Shown here in pieces: positions 48,617 through 57,093 of a stretch of DNA of 64,000 nt (its first letter is position 1; the number at the start of each line of letters is the position of its first letter). Below the pieces are notes generated by a model, which had not been told where the DNA came from, ran no database searches, and was given only the letters and a program-made list of their open reading frames with translations. Made by a program: the position numbers and the translations under genes. The DNA is from Pseudovibrio ascidiaceicola (lineage in GTDB: Bacteria > Pseudomonadota > Alphaproteobacteria > Rhizobiales > Stappiaceae): positions 260,586 through 324,585 of the forward strand of contig NZ_FOSK01000008.1 in NCBI RefSeq assembly GCF_900114245.1, written 5' to 3'.

Positions 48617-48645
48617 AGCCGGGGTGTAAAACATCCCGGCTTCTT
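48617..48645 (+). terminator. Probable terminator after the 691-residue protein gene
   Basis: AGCCGGGGTGT pairs with ACATCCCGGCT (one wobble) with loop AAA, followed by TCTT. It separates the first gene from the cytochrome operon, whose own palindrome lies just downstream. Confidence 0.65.
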
Positions 48646-48664
48646 CTGCTTGTTAACCTAAGTC

Positions 48665-48685
48665 AAATGCGAGGCATTCGCATTT
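48665..48685. promoter_or_regulatory. 21-bp palindrome upstream of the cytochrome-FTR1 operon
   Basis: AAATGCGA and TCGCATTT form a perfect 8-5-8 inverted repeat 51 bp before the cytochrome start. It shares the TGCGA/TCGCA character of some Fur-family sites but is not a standard Fur box. It is a candidate operator for the second transcription unit. Confidence 0.45.
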
Positions 48686-48736
48686 AGCTATAGAGACAAC
48701 AATCATAATAATCTGACGAAGAATCGATCCACACTC

Positions 48737-51700
48737 ATGGATGATGCAAGCAAGAATAGCGTACCAATCAATGGACCTAAGCCAGCACAACCCAGCGCAA
48801 TAGAAATGTTCTGGAAGCGTCTTGGTTACAAGAGCAAGCATGCTGAGTTTGTGCTTTACTTCCTCACGATCAGCGGATTGATGCTGTGGGATGTTGTCGG
48901 GCTTCCCTGGCAACTCATCCAACCTTCGCTTGCCATACACTTCGTCGTATCACTAGTTCTTTTTCCCTTGTTCGTTCTTCCATTCTGGCTTTCTCATCGT
49001 GATCTGATCAAGAAGAACGGTCGTCCGTTCCTGCGCAGAACGGGTCAGATGATTGAGATTGCGCTGGTACTGCTGGTTCTCAGTGGCATTTATCTCGCGT
49101 TTTTTGGCAATCGCGGCAATGTAATGGGGCAGCTGGCATACTGGCTTCATCTGGTTCCAGCATTACCGGTTTCGGTATTGGTATTCCACCATGCCAAACG
49201 CTATTCGATGGTTAAAGTTGCAGCCTGGATCTTCCCATTTCTTCTGGCACTGGTGGCACTCATAGTGCCAGCCTATGCTGCCGTTGAAAGTGGCTCCCTT
49301 GTTCTCAATGATGAGGGCACAAAACTTATCTCAGCAAACTTTGATGCAGGTAGCGTCACGATTGTTGACCGCGGCTCAAACAAAGTGCTGCAAGAGATCA
49401 AGATTGGTGGTGAGGTACGCCGCATCGCATTGGATAAAAACCAGAATATCCTAGGCGTAACGGACTACACGGGTGACCGTGTAGTTTTCATTGATCTGAA
49501 CACAAACGAAGTTCTGTCCGAGTTCAAGACCGACTATCGCCCGTTTGGCATCATCTATGATAAGACCAATAACCTGTTCTGGGTCTCGTTGTTTGAAGCG
49601 CACAAGATCATTGCGATTGATCCGAAACGAGGCATTACTCAGGACATCGACAGCGAAGAAACACCGCGTGGTCTTGCTTTGCTTAGTGATGGTCGTCTGA
49701 TTGTAACACATGCCATGGTTGGTAAAGTATCCATTTGGGATACCACAGGCGCTAAGCTTAAACTTCTGAAAACGATTAGTTTGGCTGAAACACAAGATAG
49801 CGATGAAGCTGTTTCTCAAGGTGTTCCGCGCATCCTGGATGATATTGCGGTGAGCCCGGATGAGAGCGAGGCCTGGTTGCCGCACGTTCTTTGGAACTTT
49901 GATCATCCTTTCCAGTTTCAATCCACCGTGTTCCCAAGTGTCTCGCTGCTGAGCCTCGAAAAGGGGCGAGAAGAAGAAGTTACAGAGCGCCGCAAGCATC
50001 TTTTCAAGCAAATCAACATTATCGACACCAATAACCGCACGCGCATTGTCTCGAACCCACATGATGCCGAATTCTCCGAGGATGGCAAAAAGGTTTATGT
50101 GACATTGGCTGGCAGTGAAGATTTGATGGTCTTCGATCTGACCCGTAGAACCTCCCTGATCAGCAAAAAGAAGCGCAGAGCACGTCGGAAAGGCAAGCTA
50201 AATCAGGGCGGTGCGAAGGCCATGCAGATTTTCCGTCATATCCCGGGCAATAACCCACGTGGGCTTGTTGTCTCTGGTCATGATATCTTCGTGCAAAACG
50301 CGATGACGCTTGATCTGGTGAAGCTGAAGAGAGGTGGGGACGGCCCGTTTGCACGCGTCACTCAGGGCGCGCAAGCTCCAGTTCTACTGGTGCAGAAGGA
50401 TCCGGTTGAAGCCAAGCTACGTCGTGGCAAGACCCTCTTCAACAGCGGCAATACTGATGATGCAAAGCTGACGCCAACCACTGGTGATTTCTGGATGAGT
50501 TGTCAGAGTTGCCATGTGGATGGTTTCAACTTCACCAACGGCTATCTTTATCGCTCTACGCCAACTAAGAAGTTCGACCGTGCTACGATCGGCCACGACA
50601 ATCTGAACAACATGATATCCGGTAACTTCATTGGTGATTACTTGCGCATCATGCAAAAGACGCAAGGTGGTATGGGCCATGATGACCGCGATGGGGCTTT
50701 GCAGATCAATCCAGATGAACCGACAGAGCCGGTCAAGCGCGATATGGAGGCATTGCAAGCTTTCATCACGTCACGTGGAAACTTACCCCTGAATGCGAGT
50801 TGGATACGCCTTGATGATGATCGGAAGGTCCTACATGAGAAGGATTGGGTGAACTCAGCCGCATGTGCGTCCTGCCATTCTGACATGTTTGAGCAATGGG
50901 CAGATTCAAACCATCGCCTGATGGGAGAATCCAACCCATACTTTATGGTCGTGAAATCCGTTGCCGAACAGACCGAAGGCAAAGAGTTTGGCAAATGGTG
51001 TCTCGGCTGTCATGAGCCACAAGAACAGTTCACCGAGCCTAAGGCAGTTCCGCAAGAAGCGCATATGTTTGAGAAGGGTGGCGCAAGTCTCTTTGAGGCT
51101 CTTGAAAAAGGAGTGCCGGATTCAGATGAAGGCACGGGCTGTTTGTTCTGCCACCGCATCACGCGCATTGAAGCGGCCATGGGTAAGACGGCAGGTACCA
51201 ATGCCAGCTTTACCGTCAACGTGAAAGACAGAGAACAGTATATCTTTGAAGACAACGACAATGCGCTGCTGCACTGGGTGGGGAACCGACAGATCAACGC
51301 TAAGCCTGATGTGCATGCAAAGTCGTATTCTCAGCTGTTTTACAAAGATTCAGCTCTGTGTAGCACTTGCCACAATGAGGTAGCTCCAGGCACAGGCAGT
51401 GTGATAGTGAATACTTATGGTGAGTGGGAGAAATCCTCCTATAACAATCCTGCGGATCCTTCCAAGAACCGTACTTGTATTAGTTGCCACATGATGGCTG
51501 ACGTGCAGAAAATCGGCGAAAATGTTCCGGGTATCTCCACCGATGGTGGCAAGGTGAAAGACAATGTGGTGACACATCAGTTCACTGGCGCCAATCACCA
51601 TCTTGTCGGCCTGCGCAACAAAAAACTCTCAGATATGAGCATCGAGCTTTTGCGCACTGCTGCTGAGTTGGAAAGCTACATCGACAGAGACGGTAAACTG

Positions 51701-52147
51701 ATCGTTCGTGTCAAAAACGTTGGGGCAGGGCACGCCTTACCAACTGGCGTTGCAGACTTCCGCCAACTTTGGCTGGATGTGACCGTAAAAGACGCAAATG
51801 GCACAGTTATTTTGGAAGATGGCAAGATGAACGCAAAGGGTGTTGTGCCAACTGACGCACGCATGTTCCAAAAGGTCTTTGGCGATAAAGACGGTAAGCC
51901 AGTGGGTCTGCTGTTCTGGCGTTATGAGAAAATGCTGAAAGACACCAAAATCCCGGCAGATGGTTATCGGGATGAGGCCTTTGCGATGCCAGAAAATGCT
52001 GCATATCCGCTCAGTGTGGATGTGAAGATGATGTTCCGGATCTATCCGCAATGGGTGACCGATGCGGTGCGCCAATCCTACCCAGATCTACCCAATCCGG
52101 AAGCTGTCGTTATGGCTGAACTTACTCAAACACTGGAGCGGCCATAA
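48737..52147 (+). CDS. Membrane-anchored beta-propeller and six-heme cytochrome c fusion protein
   Basis: This is a predicted electron-transfer protein across the inner membrane. The 1136-residue product has an N-terminal block of four to five helices (about 36-180). Histidines H68, H87, H138 and H151/H152 could bind b-type heme. A YVTN/WD-like beta-propeller follows (about 185-540; GSVTIVDRGSNKVLQEI, DRVVFIDLNTNEVL). CxxCH heme motifs lie at residues 589, 710, 755, 802, 875 and 914. A C-terminal beta domain has VKNVGAGHALPTG, seen in other multiheme cytochromes. Its stop overlaps the FTR1 start (TAATG). A ferric or ferrous iron redox role is inferred from that partner. No ribosome-binding site is obvious before the ATG. 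Confidence 0.85.
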   Translation: MDDASKNSVPINGPKPAQPSAIEMFWKRLGYKSKHAEFVLYFLTISGLMLWDVVGLPWQLIQPSLAIHFVVSLVLFPLFVLPFWLSHRDLIKKNGRPFLRRTGQMIEIALVLLVLSGIYLAFFGNRGNVMGQLAYWLHLVPALPVSVLVFHHAKRYSMVKVAAWIFPFLLALVALIVPAYAAVESGSLVLNDEGTKLISANFDAGSVTIVDRGSNKVLQEIKIGGEVRRIALDKNQNILGVTDYTGDRVVFIDLNTNEVLSEFKTDYRPFGIIYDKTNNLFWVSLFEAHKIIAIDPKRGITQDIDSEETPRGLALLSDGRLIVTHAMVGKVSIWDTTGAKLKLLKTISLAETQDSDEAVSQGVPRILDDIAVSPDESEAWLPHVLWNFDHPFQFQSTVFPSVSLLSLEKGREEEVTERRKHLFKQINIIDTNNRTRIVSNPHDAEFSEDGKKVYVTLAGSEDLMVFDLTRRTSLISKKKRRARRKGKLNQGGAKAMQIFRHIPGNNPRGLVVSGHDIFVQNAMTLDLVKLKRGGDGPFARVTQGAQAPVLLVQKDPVEAKLRRGKTLFNSGNTDDAKLTPTTGDFWMSCQSCHVDGFNFTNGYLYRSTPTKKFDRATIGHDNLNNMISGNFIGDYLRIMQKTQGGMGHDDRDGALQINPDEPTEPVKRDMEALQAFITSRGNLPLNASWIRLDDDRKVLHEKDWVNSAACASCHSDMFEQWADSNHRLMGESNPYFMVVKSVAEQTEGKEFGKWCLGCHEPQEQFTEPKAVPQEAHMFEKGGASLFEALEKGVPDSDEGTGCLFCHRITRIEAAMGKTAGTNASFTVNVKDREQYIFEDNDNALLHWVGNRQINAKPDVHAKSYSQLFYKDSALCSTCHNEVAPGTGSVIVNTYGEWEKSSYNNPADPSKNRTCISCHMMADVQKIGENVPGISTDGGKVKDNVVTHQFTGANHHLVGLRNKKLSDMSIELLRTAAELESYIDRDGKLIVRVKNVGAGHALPTGVADFRQLWLDVTVKDANGTVILEDGKMNAKGVVPTDARMFQKVFGDKDGKPVGLLFWRYEKMLKDTKIPADGYRDEAFAMPENAAYPLSVDVKMMFRIYPQWVTDAVRQSYPDLPNPEAVVMAELTQTLERP

Positions 52148-52965
52148 TGTTTGCCAGTTTTCTGATCACATTCCGCGAAGGGCTGGAAGCCTTCCTGCTG
52201 GTTGGTATCATTCTGTCTTACATGCACAAACTTGGCGTAAGGCACTTCAACAAATACGTCTATCTGGGTGTGGTGCTTGGGTTGATCGTATCATTGGCTT
52301 TGGCCTTCATTTTCCAGGTGGTGATTGATCAGTTTTCCAACGAGCAATATCAACACCTGCTGATGATCTTCATCTTGCTCTTTGCCACGTTGGTGTTGAG
52401 CTACATGGCGATCTGGATGCACAAGCAAGCTAAGGCGCAGGTCGACCATGTCAAAAGAAAGCTGGAGTTCCACATCTCCTCGGGCAACCTGTGGGGCATG
52501 GTGTTCCTTGCGTTCATTGCTGTGCTGCGTGAAGGGTTTGAGACCGTACTGTTTTTCTCAGCGCTCATGTACTCAGGGCAGGGCGTTACACTGGAAAACG
52601 GCCTGATCGGCGCAACGAACGGCCTTGTTGCATCCATCTTACTGGTCTGGATCATGATGCGGGGCACCCGTGAAGTCCCAATTGCTCCGTTCTTCAAATA
52701 CACCAGCCTGCTCATCATCATTATTGCCGCTGGATTGTTTTCCTCTGCCATCAACATGCTGCAAGCAATTGATGTTGTGCCGATCATGGTGGAGCAGATT
52801 TTTAACATCTCGTTTGTTCTGGATGATCAGGGCACCTTCGGCACTTTCATGCGGGCACTGTTCGGCTATAACGCATCTCCAACGCTGATCCAGTTTACAA
52901 GCTGGGCACTTTACCTTGGACTATTCCTGAGTTTCTGGAGCCGTGGCTATGCTAAAAAAGCCTGA
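52147..52965 (+). CDS. FTR1-family iron permease
   Basis: This inner-membrane iron transporter of the FTR1/EfeU family has 272 residues and about seven helices. It carries the two diagnostic motifs in helices 1 and 4: FREGLEAFLLVGIIL near residue 9 and LREGFETVLFFSAL near residue 122. The R-E-x-x-E core binds iron. Family members usually act with an extracytoplasmic oxidase or a cytochrome partner. Here the start overlaps the stop of the multiheme protein by one base, which strongly suggests joint function. No EfeO or EfeB gene is present nearby. Confidence 0.93.
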   Translation: MFASFLITFREGLEAFLLVGIILSYMHKLGVRHFNKYVYLGVVLGLIVSLALAFIFQVVIDQFSNEQYQHLLMIFILLFATLVLSYMAIWMHKQAKAQVDHVKRKLEFHISSGNLWGMVFLAFIAVLREGFETVLFFSALMYSGQGVTLENGLIGATNGLVASILLVWIMMRGTREVPIAPFFKYTSLLIIIIAAGLFSSAINMLQAIDVVPIMVEQIFNISFVLDDQGTFGTFMRALFGYNASPTLIQFTSWALYLGLFLSFWSRGYAKKA

Positions 52966-54340
52966 TCATGTTTTGGTGTTAGGGGCGGGTCCAGCTGGCC
53001 TGACGGCTGCTATCCGTTTGCTAGAAGCCGGCATTCAGGTCACCGTGCTTGAAAAAGCTTCAAAAGAGGGTGGCCAAAGCGGCACAACAACTTTTGAAGG
53101 GCGCCACGGAACCTATCGTTTTGACTATGGCGGGCACCGTTTCATCACGCACAATGCGCAGTTGTTACAGTTGGTTGAAGAGCTGGTTGGCGATGATCTG
53201 CTGACCAGCCAACGCAAGAGCGTTATACGCTTTCAAGGACGTACCTACGATTATCCTTTGGCGATGGGCAATATCCTTAAAACCGCCCCGGCCTCTCTTC
53301 TGGTTGGAGTATTGAAAGATCTCGCGGTTCTTCCGTTCTCACGACCTTGCGATGATAACTTTGCGACATGGATCACTAGCCGGTTCGGAAAGACGCTCTA
53401 CAAAAATTTCTTTGAAGGGTACACAGGTAAACTTTGGGGCATTGATCCGGCCAATCTTTCTTCAGATTGGGCTGGGCAGCGCATAAGCCTACTGGATCTG
53501 AAAGATGTCGCGAAACGCCTTCTACCAATAGGTAACGATACCCCGCGCACCTATGCCAGAAATTATCGTTACCCCAAATATGGATTTGGCGTAATCTTTG
53601 AGCGTATGGCTCATAAGGTCGAAGCTCTTGGTGGCAAAATCATCTATGATGCGCCTGTAGAAGGCTTTGACTATACGATGAGCTGCATTGGTGCAGTGAA
53701 AGCAGGAGGTACCTCCTATCCTGCAGATGCAGTGCTCTCCACCCTCTCGCTACCTTACATGGTAGACCTTACAGGCGGCGAGAGCAGGCTAGCCTTCAGA
53801 GGCCTGCGGTTTTTCAATATGCCGCTTGAAATGGACAATCTCTCAGACTACACATGGCAATATCTGTCTGATCCAGACATCATGGCGACACGCTTACAGG
53901 AGCCCAAACGACGTTCACCGTTCATGGCTCCAAAGGGGCACACCTCGGCTATGTTGGAAATCCCATGTGATCCAGAGAGCAAGCTGTGGGAGATGGATAA
54001 CGAGCAGATGTTTGCCAAAGCATGTGGTGTCTTGAATAAGCTTGGTATCGACAGCTCAGCAGCGACGGGCGAATACTTCTCCACTTACCAGCGGCAAGCC
54101 TATCCGCTGATGACAGTGGAGTATGAGAAGAACCGCGCAAATGCCATCGCTCATCTCAATCAGTTTGACAATCTGATCCAATGTGGGCGGCAAGGTTCTT
54201 TCCGTTACATTTTCACAGATACTTCCATGGAGATGGGCCAGATGGCTGCGAAAGCCCTGATTGATGAAGTGGATCAACGTTCAACCATCTATGAACACCG
54301 CAGTGAAAGAACAGTTATTGAAACGGAAAGCGTGGCTTAG
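52949..54340 (+). CDS. FAD-dependent oxidoreductase, UDP-galactopyranose mutase / protoporphyrinogen oxidase-like
   Basis: The ATG at 52949 (GGAG 8 bases upstream) gives 463 residues; an in-frame GTG two codons earlier is less likely. The Rossmann loop VLVLGAGPAGLTAAIRLLEA and the VLEKASKEGG segment bind FAD. YRFDYGGHRFIT, LWGIDPANLSSDWAGQRI and a C-terminal GRQGSFRYIFTDTSMEMG belong to the mutase-like group often found beside glycosyltransferases. The real reaction is unknown; sugar or isoprenoid modification is as likely as electron transfer. It overlaps the FTR1 gene by 17 bp. Confidence 0.82.
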   Translation: MLKKPDHVLVLGAGPAGLTAAIRLLEAGIQVTVLEKASKEGGQSGTTTFEGRHGTYRFDYGGHRFITHNAQLLQLVEELVGDDLLTSQRKSVIRFQGRTYDYPLAMGNILKTAPASLLVGVLKDLAVLPFSRPCDDNFATWITSRFGKTLYKNFFEGYTGKLWGIDPANLSSDWAGQRISLLDLKDVAKRLLPIGNDTPRTYARNYRYPKYGFGVIFERMAHKVEALGGKIIYDAPVEGFDYTMSCIGAVKAGGTSYPADAVLSTLSLPYMVDLTGGESRLAFRGLRFFNMPLEMDNLSDYTWQYLSDPDIMATRLQEPKRRSPFMAPKGHTSAMLEIPCDPESKLWEMDNEQMFAKACGVLNKLGIDSSAATGEYFSTYQRQAYPLMTVEYEKNRANAIAHLNQFDNLIQCGRQGSFRYIFTDTSMEMGQMAAKALIDEVDQRSTIYEHRSERTVIETESVA

Positions 54341-54350
54341 GAGACTGATC

Positions 54351-54908
54351 GTGGTGAGAGTACTTTATGCAATACTGATGTCTTTGTTTGTAGCAGGTCA
54401 GGCTCATGCCTATTCTTATGCAGCCGCTGGCAAAGAGCCTCTGATTGATGCGCGGGAAGCCATTTTTAAAGCAGTAAACGCCGGGGACTTTGAAGCGGCA
54501 AAACAAGCTGCGAGCGAGATCTCGGAGGAATTAACATATCTAACAGCTGACTATGACCACGGGCTCTCCGGGGCGTTTGAAAAGGCTTTAGCCTCTCAAG
54601 ATACAGCTACAATCGCTGCTGCGATTAATCGAGCATTAGTTGCGGAAATTGCCCGTCGCTTACAAGCTGGCGCCGAGAACCTGAAAGATTATCAGACTGC
54701 CAAAGTTCTTGTTGTGAAATCAAAACGTTTCTTCGATGCAATGGCCGGGGATTTACCCGGTGAGCAACGTCAAGCCGCAGATGAAAGCCTTCGCAAAGCA
54801 CTCGAAGCAATTGGAAATCCGGGTGTCTTTGGGGTTGGAAAGCGAGATGCCGATCCTGCTGCTTATAGCGCTGCTGTTGAAGATGTTCTGAAGGCGTTGG
54901 CAAACTAA
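54351..54908 (+). CDS. Small exported helical protein of unknown function in the FTR1 operon
   Basis: I do not recognise a family. The GTG at 54351 has AGGAG 7 bases upstream, just after the previous stop, and gives 185 residues; GTG at 54354 is equally possible. A signal peptide (VLYAILMSLFVAGQAHA) precedes an all-helical mature part with pseudo-repeats (AREAIFKAVNAGDFEAAKQA, AINRALVAEIARRLQAG). No cysteine is present. Helical extracytoplasmic domains of this sort also accompany some FTR1 permeases, so a periplasmic partner of the transporter is plausible but unproven. Confidence 0.72.
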   Translation: MVRVLYAILMSLFVAGQAHAYSYAAAGKEPLIDAREAIFKAVNAGDFEAAKQAASEISEELTYLTADYDHGLSGAFEKALASQDTATIAAAINRALVAEIARRLQAGAENLKDYQTAKVLVVKSKRFFDAMAGDLPGEQRQAADESLRKALEAIGNPGVFGVGKRDADPAAYSAAVEDVLKALAN

Positions 54909-54909
54909 G

Positions 54910-56220
54910 ATGTTGCGATTTGGCTGGGGGACAGCCCTCTTTTGCTATGCGGTTTTATCCATCTGGTTGCTCCGCCATACACCAAGCATCCCCAGCGATG
55001 ATGCGTACTTCTTTGTTAATGGCACACTCCGCTTCAGCGTGCTTGAGTTTAGGCCTCACTTTCCGGGGTACCCGGGATTTATTTTACTGAGCAAACTACT
55101 TGTTTTGATGGGTTTGAGCGCTAAGCAAGCGGTCTTTTATCTAAGTTTGTTTTCGGCACTATTCTTACCACCGCTTGCAGCTTGGACGGCAAAAGCGTGG
55201 GGTGCATCTCATACAAGTACATTGCTCGCCTTCTTTGCAGTTTTGACACAGCCGTTCCTTCCACTCGTTGGTCTGAGCATGATGAGCGATGCAACTGGCA
55301 TCGCATTCTTTCTTATAGCCCTAGCTTTTATGGGTAGAGGCAAACACACCAGAGCAGGGTGCTTTGCGGGTTTTGCTCTGGCGTGCAGGCCATCGTTTAT
55401 TGCTCCAATTGCTCTGGCTTTGCTCTTTGAGTGGTATTTAAAAAAAGACGCCCGCCTAAAACTCCTTATCGCAGGCACCGGAACACTACTCGTGTTCTTC
55501 GGAGGCGTATTCCTTCTGGAAGGCAAGGCCTATTTGATTGAAGCCCTACGGTTCACCGAAGGCCATTTCTCCGTCTGGGGTAACACATCCTTTGAGCAAA
55601 CTCTTGAAAGAGATAGCTGGCTGGATGCCCTTGCAAAAGAACCCGTCGCATTTGCAAGCTTGATCTTACTCACCCTAATGACTGCCCTTGCTGTCCCAAC
55701 CCGCCCCAAACTCACACCATTGCTCATAGCAGCAACAACAGCCGTACTCTGGACACTCCTTGCCCAGAACCCAGAAAACCTCCGCCATGTGCTCCTTCCA
55801 GCTATTTTGCTGGTGATTTGGTTGGTGAGTTTGAGCCAAAGGCCCATCACCCTTTCCCTGCTAACTATTTCAATCCTACAGCTTGGCTTATGGTCACAAT
55901 TGTTATCTCAAACGCCTACAATATCACCACTTGCGCAAGCTACACATTATCTCAGCACACAATCTTTTAGCTTGTTGGTAACAAACCGCGGTGTCTACTA
56001 TTTACGAGAGCAGCTATCTCAATATCGTATTCTGGATATGTATTACGCTGACAATGTGGAGGCTCAGGTATCTGCTTTAGGTGAATATCAGATCTGGAAA
56101 TTGTCTACTTCAGCTTCAGAAAATAGGTGGTGTGGGAATCAAAACATGTTCGAAGGACGAGTTTTCGGTGAAAGAAAATTGTATATTTTGGGGCTTTGCT
56201 CAAGGAGAGGGAGTGATTGA
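54910..56220 (+). CDS. Membrane glycosyltransferase-like protein, GT-C type
   Basis: The 436-residue integral membrane protein has about nine to eleven helices. An acidic first-loop motif (IPSDDAYFFVNG) is followed by HFPGYPGFILLSK, as in GT-C enzymes of the GT39/ArnT type, which use polyprenyl-phosphate sugars. The C-terminal soluble part (about 350-436) ends in a cysteine-containing region. It starts one base after the previous stop. The acceptor is unknown. Together with the mutase-like flavoprotein it suggests a sugar-modification step attached to the iron operon. It is the last gene before a long gap. Confidence 0.75.
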   Translation: MLRFGWGTALFCYAVLSIWLLRHTPSIPSDDAYFFVNGTLRFSVLEFRPHFPGYPGFILLSKLLVLMGLSAKQAVFYLSLFSALFLPPLAAWTAKAWGASHTSTLLAFFAVLTQPFLPLVGLSMMSDATGIAFFLIALAFMGRGKHTRAGCFAGFALACRPSFIAPIALALLFEWYLKKDARLKLLIAGTGTLLVFFGGVFLLEGKAYLIEALRFTEGHFSVWGNTSFEQTLERDSWLDALAKEPVAFASLILLTLMTALAVPTRPKLTPLLIAATTAVLWTLLAQNPENLRHVLLPAILLVIWLVSLSQRPITLSLLTISILQLGLWSQLLSQTPTISPLAQATHYLSTQSFSLLVTNRGVYYLREQLSQYRILDMYYADNVEAQVSALGEYQIWKLSTSASENRWCGNQNMFEGRVFGERKLYILGLCSRRGSD

Positions 56221-56717
56221 CGGTCATGTAGGACACTCAATGGTCATCGGATGATGTCATGGTTCCATAATTTTATAGTTATTTGTAGTCCAGACAGAGT
56301 AATTAAATACATTCCTTAGATACAAATTTGCCCTACAAAGGTCGTCATCCTGCAAGTAGTTTCAAAGTCTTTGGTTGTAATACATAAGTATTCTCTACGT
56401 AAGTAGGCGTGTACAAGTTGGGTGGGGGGGCACAAACTGGGTGTTGAAGGTGGCTGTGTGGGAGTAGTAAGAGGATCTTGTGATAGCTCAGTTCCGACTT
56501 TGGGGAGCTGACGCAACGCTCTCTTGATGAAGTGGGGCGGGTTTAAGAGAGCAAGTGGCTAGCTGTGTAAGCCTGCGAGCTCGAAACTCCAAGCAAAGGG
56601 AAAGCTTAGTTCCTCAAAAGTAGTGACGTTTTTGATGGGATTCTACGTCACCTGAGCGGCTTTTCTTGATGGAGTTTGTTAGACCAAACGAGATCCACAG
56701 ATACTCTCCAAGCCAGC

Positions 56718-56740
56718 TGACCAGTGGGAGGTACTGGTCA
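56718..56740. promoter_or_regulatory. Palindrome upstream of the DUF4212-symporter operon
   Basis: TGACCAGT and ACTGGTCA form a perfect 8-7-8 inverted repeat about 80 bp before the first start codon. It is a candidate operator with no known regulator. Confidence 0.4.
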
Positions 56741-56781
56741 TCAACAGCAAATCCAGTTTGAGATTTGGGGGCATATGCCGT

Positions 56782-56800
56782 CCGGTTGAATTTCAACCGG
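56782..56800. promoter_or_regulatory. Palindrome next to the ribosome-binding site of the DUF4212 gene
   Basis: CCGGTTGAA and TTCAACCGG form a perfect 9-1-9 inverted repeat, ending 18 bp before the ATG at 56819 and just before GGGAGGAG. With a one-base centre it is better suited to protein binding than to an RNA hairpin loop, though either could affect translation. Confidence 0.45.
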
Positions 56801-56818
56801 CCCAAACGGGAGGAGAGC

Positions 56819-57079
56819 ATGTCAGATAACTCATCCAACAACGCGTATTGGGCTGCCAATATGCGTATCATCAAAATAAGCCTCGTTATATGGGCTCTGG
56901 TCTCGTTCGGGTTTGGCATTTTGCTGCGCCCGCTGCTGAGCGGTATTCGTGTTGGCGGCACTGATCTGGGGTTTTGGTTCGCACAACAGGGCTCCATTCT
57001 GGTCTTCCTGGCGATCATCTTTTTCTACGCCTGGCGTATGAACCGTCTCGACCGTGAACACGGTGTTGAAGAAGAATAG
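56819..57079 (+). CDS. DUF4212 small membrane subunit of a sodium:solute symporter
   Basis: The ATG at 56819 (GGGAGGAG upstream) gives 86 residues. Two membrane helices (about 16-38 and 50-70) match the DUF4212 family, a small protein found directly before symporters of the VC_2705 subfamily. The motif NAYWAANMRIIKISLVIWAL is typical. It probably assists or forms part of the transporter encoded 14 bp downstream. Confidence 0.9.
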   Translation: MSDNSSNNAYWAANMRIIKISLVIWALVSFGFGILLRPLLSGIRVGGTDLGFWFAQQGSILVFLAIIFFYAWRMNRLDREHGVEEE

Positions 57080-57093
57080 GGGCTTTTCAGATC

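Larger units (their letters stand above)
56221..56818. other. 598-bp intergenic region before the symporter genes
   Basis: No convincing gene was found. It holds a run of G residues near 56420, a perfect 8-bp inverted repeat with a 19-base loop (GCTCTCTT at 56518-56525, AAGAGAGC at 56545-56552), and two tight palindromes close to the downstream gene (listed separately). Its base composition differs from the genes on both sides. Confidence 0.5.

Noticed and set aside
56316..56516. 66-codon minus-strand frame in the gap before DUF4212
   Set aside because: It has no ribosome-binding site, no signal or domain, and a proline/threonine-rich composition from a G-rich stretch.
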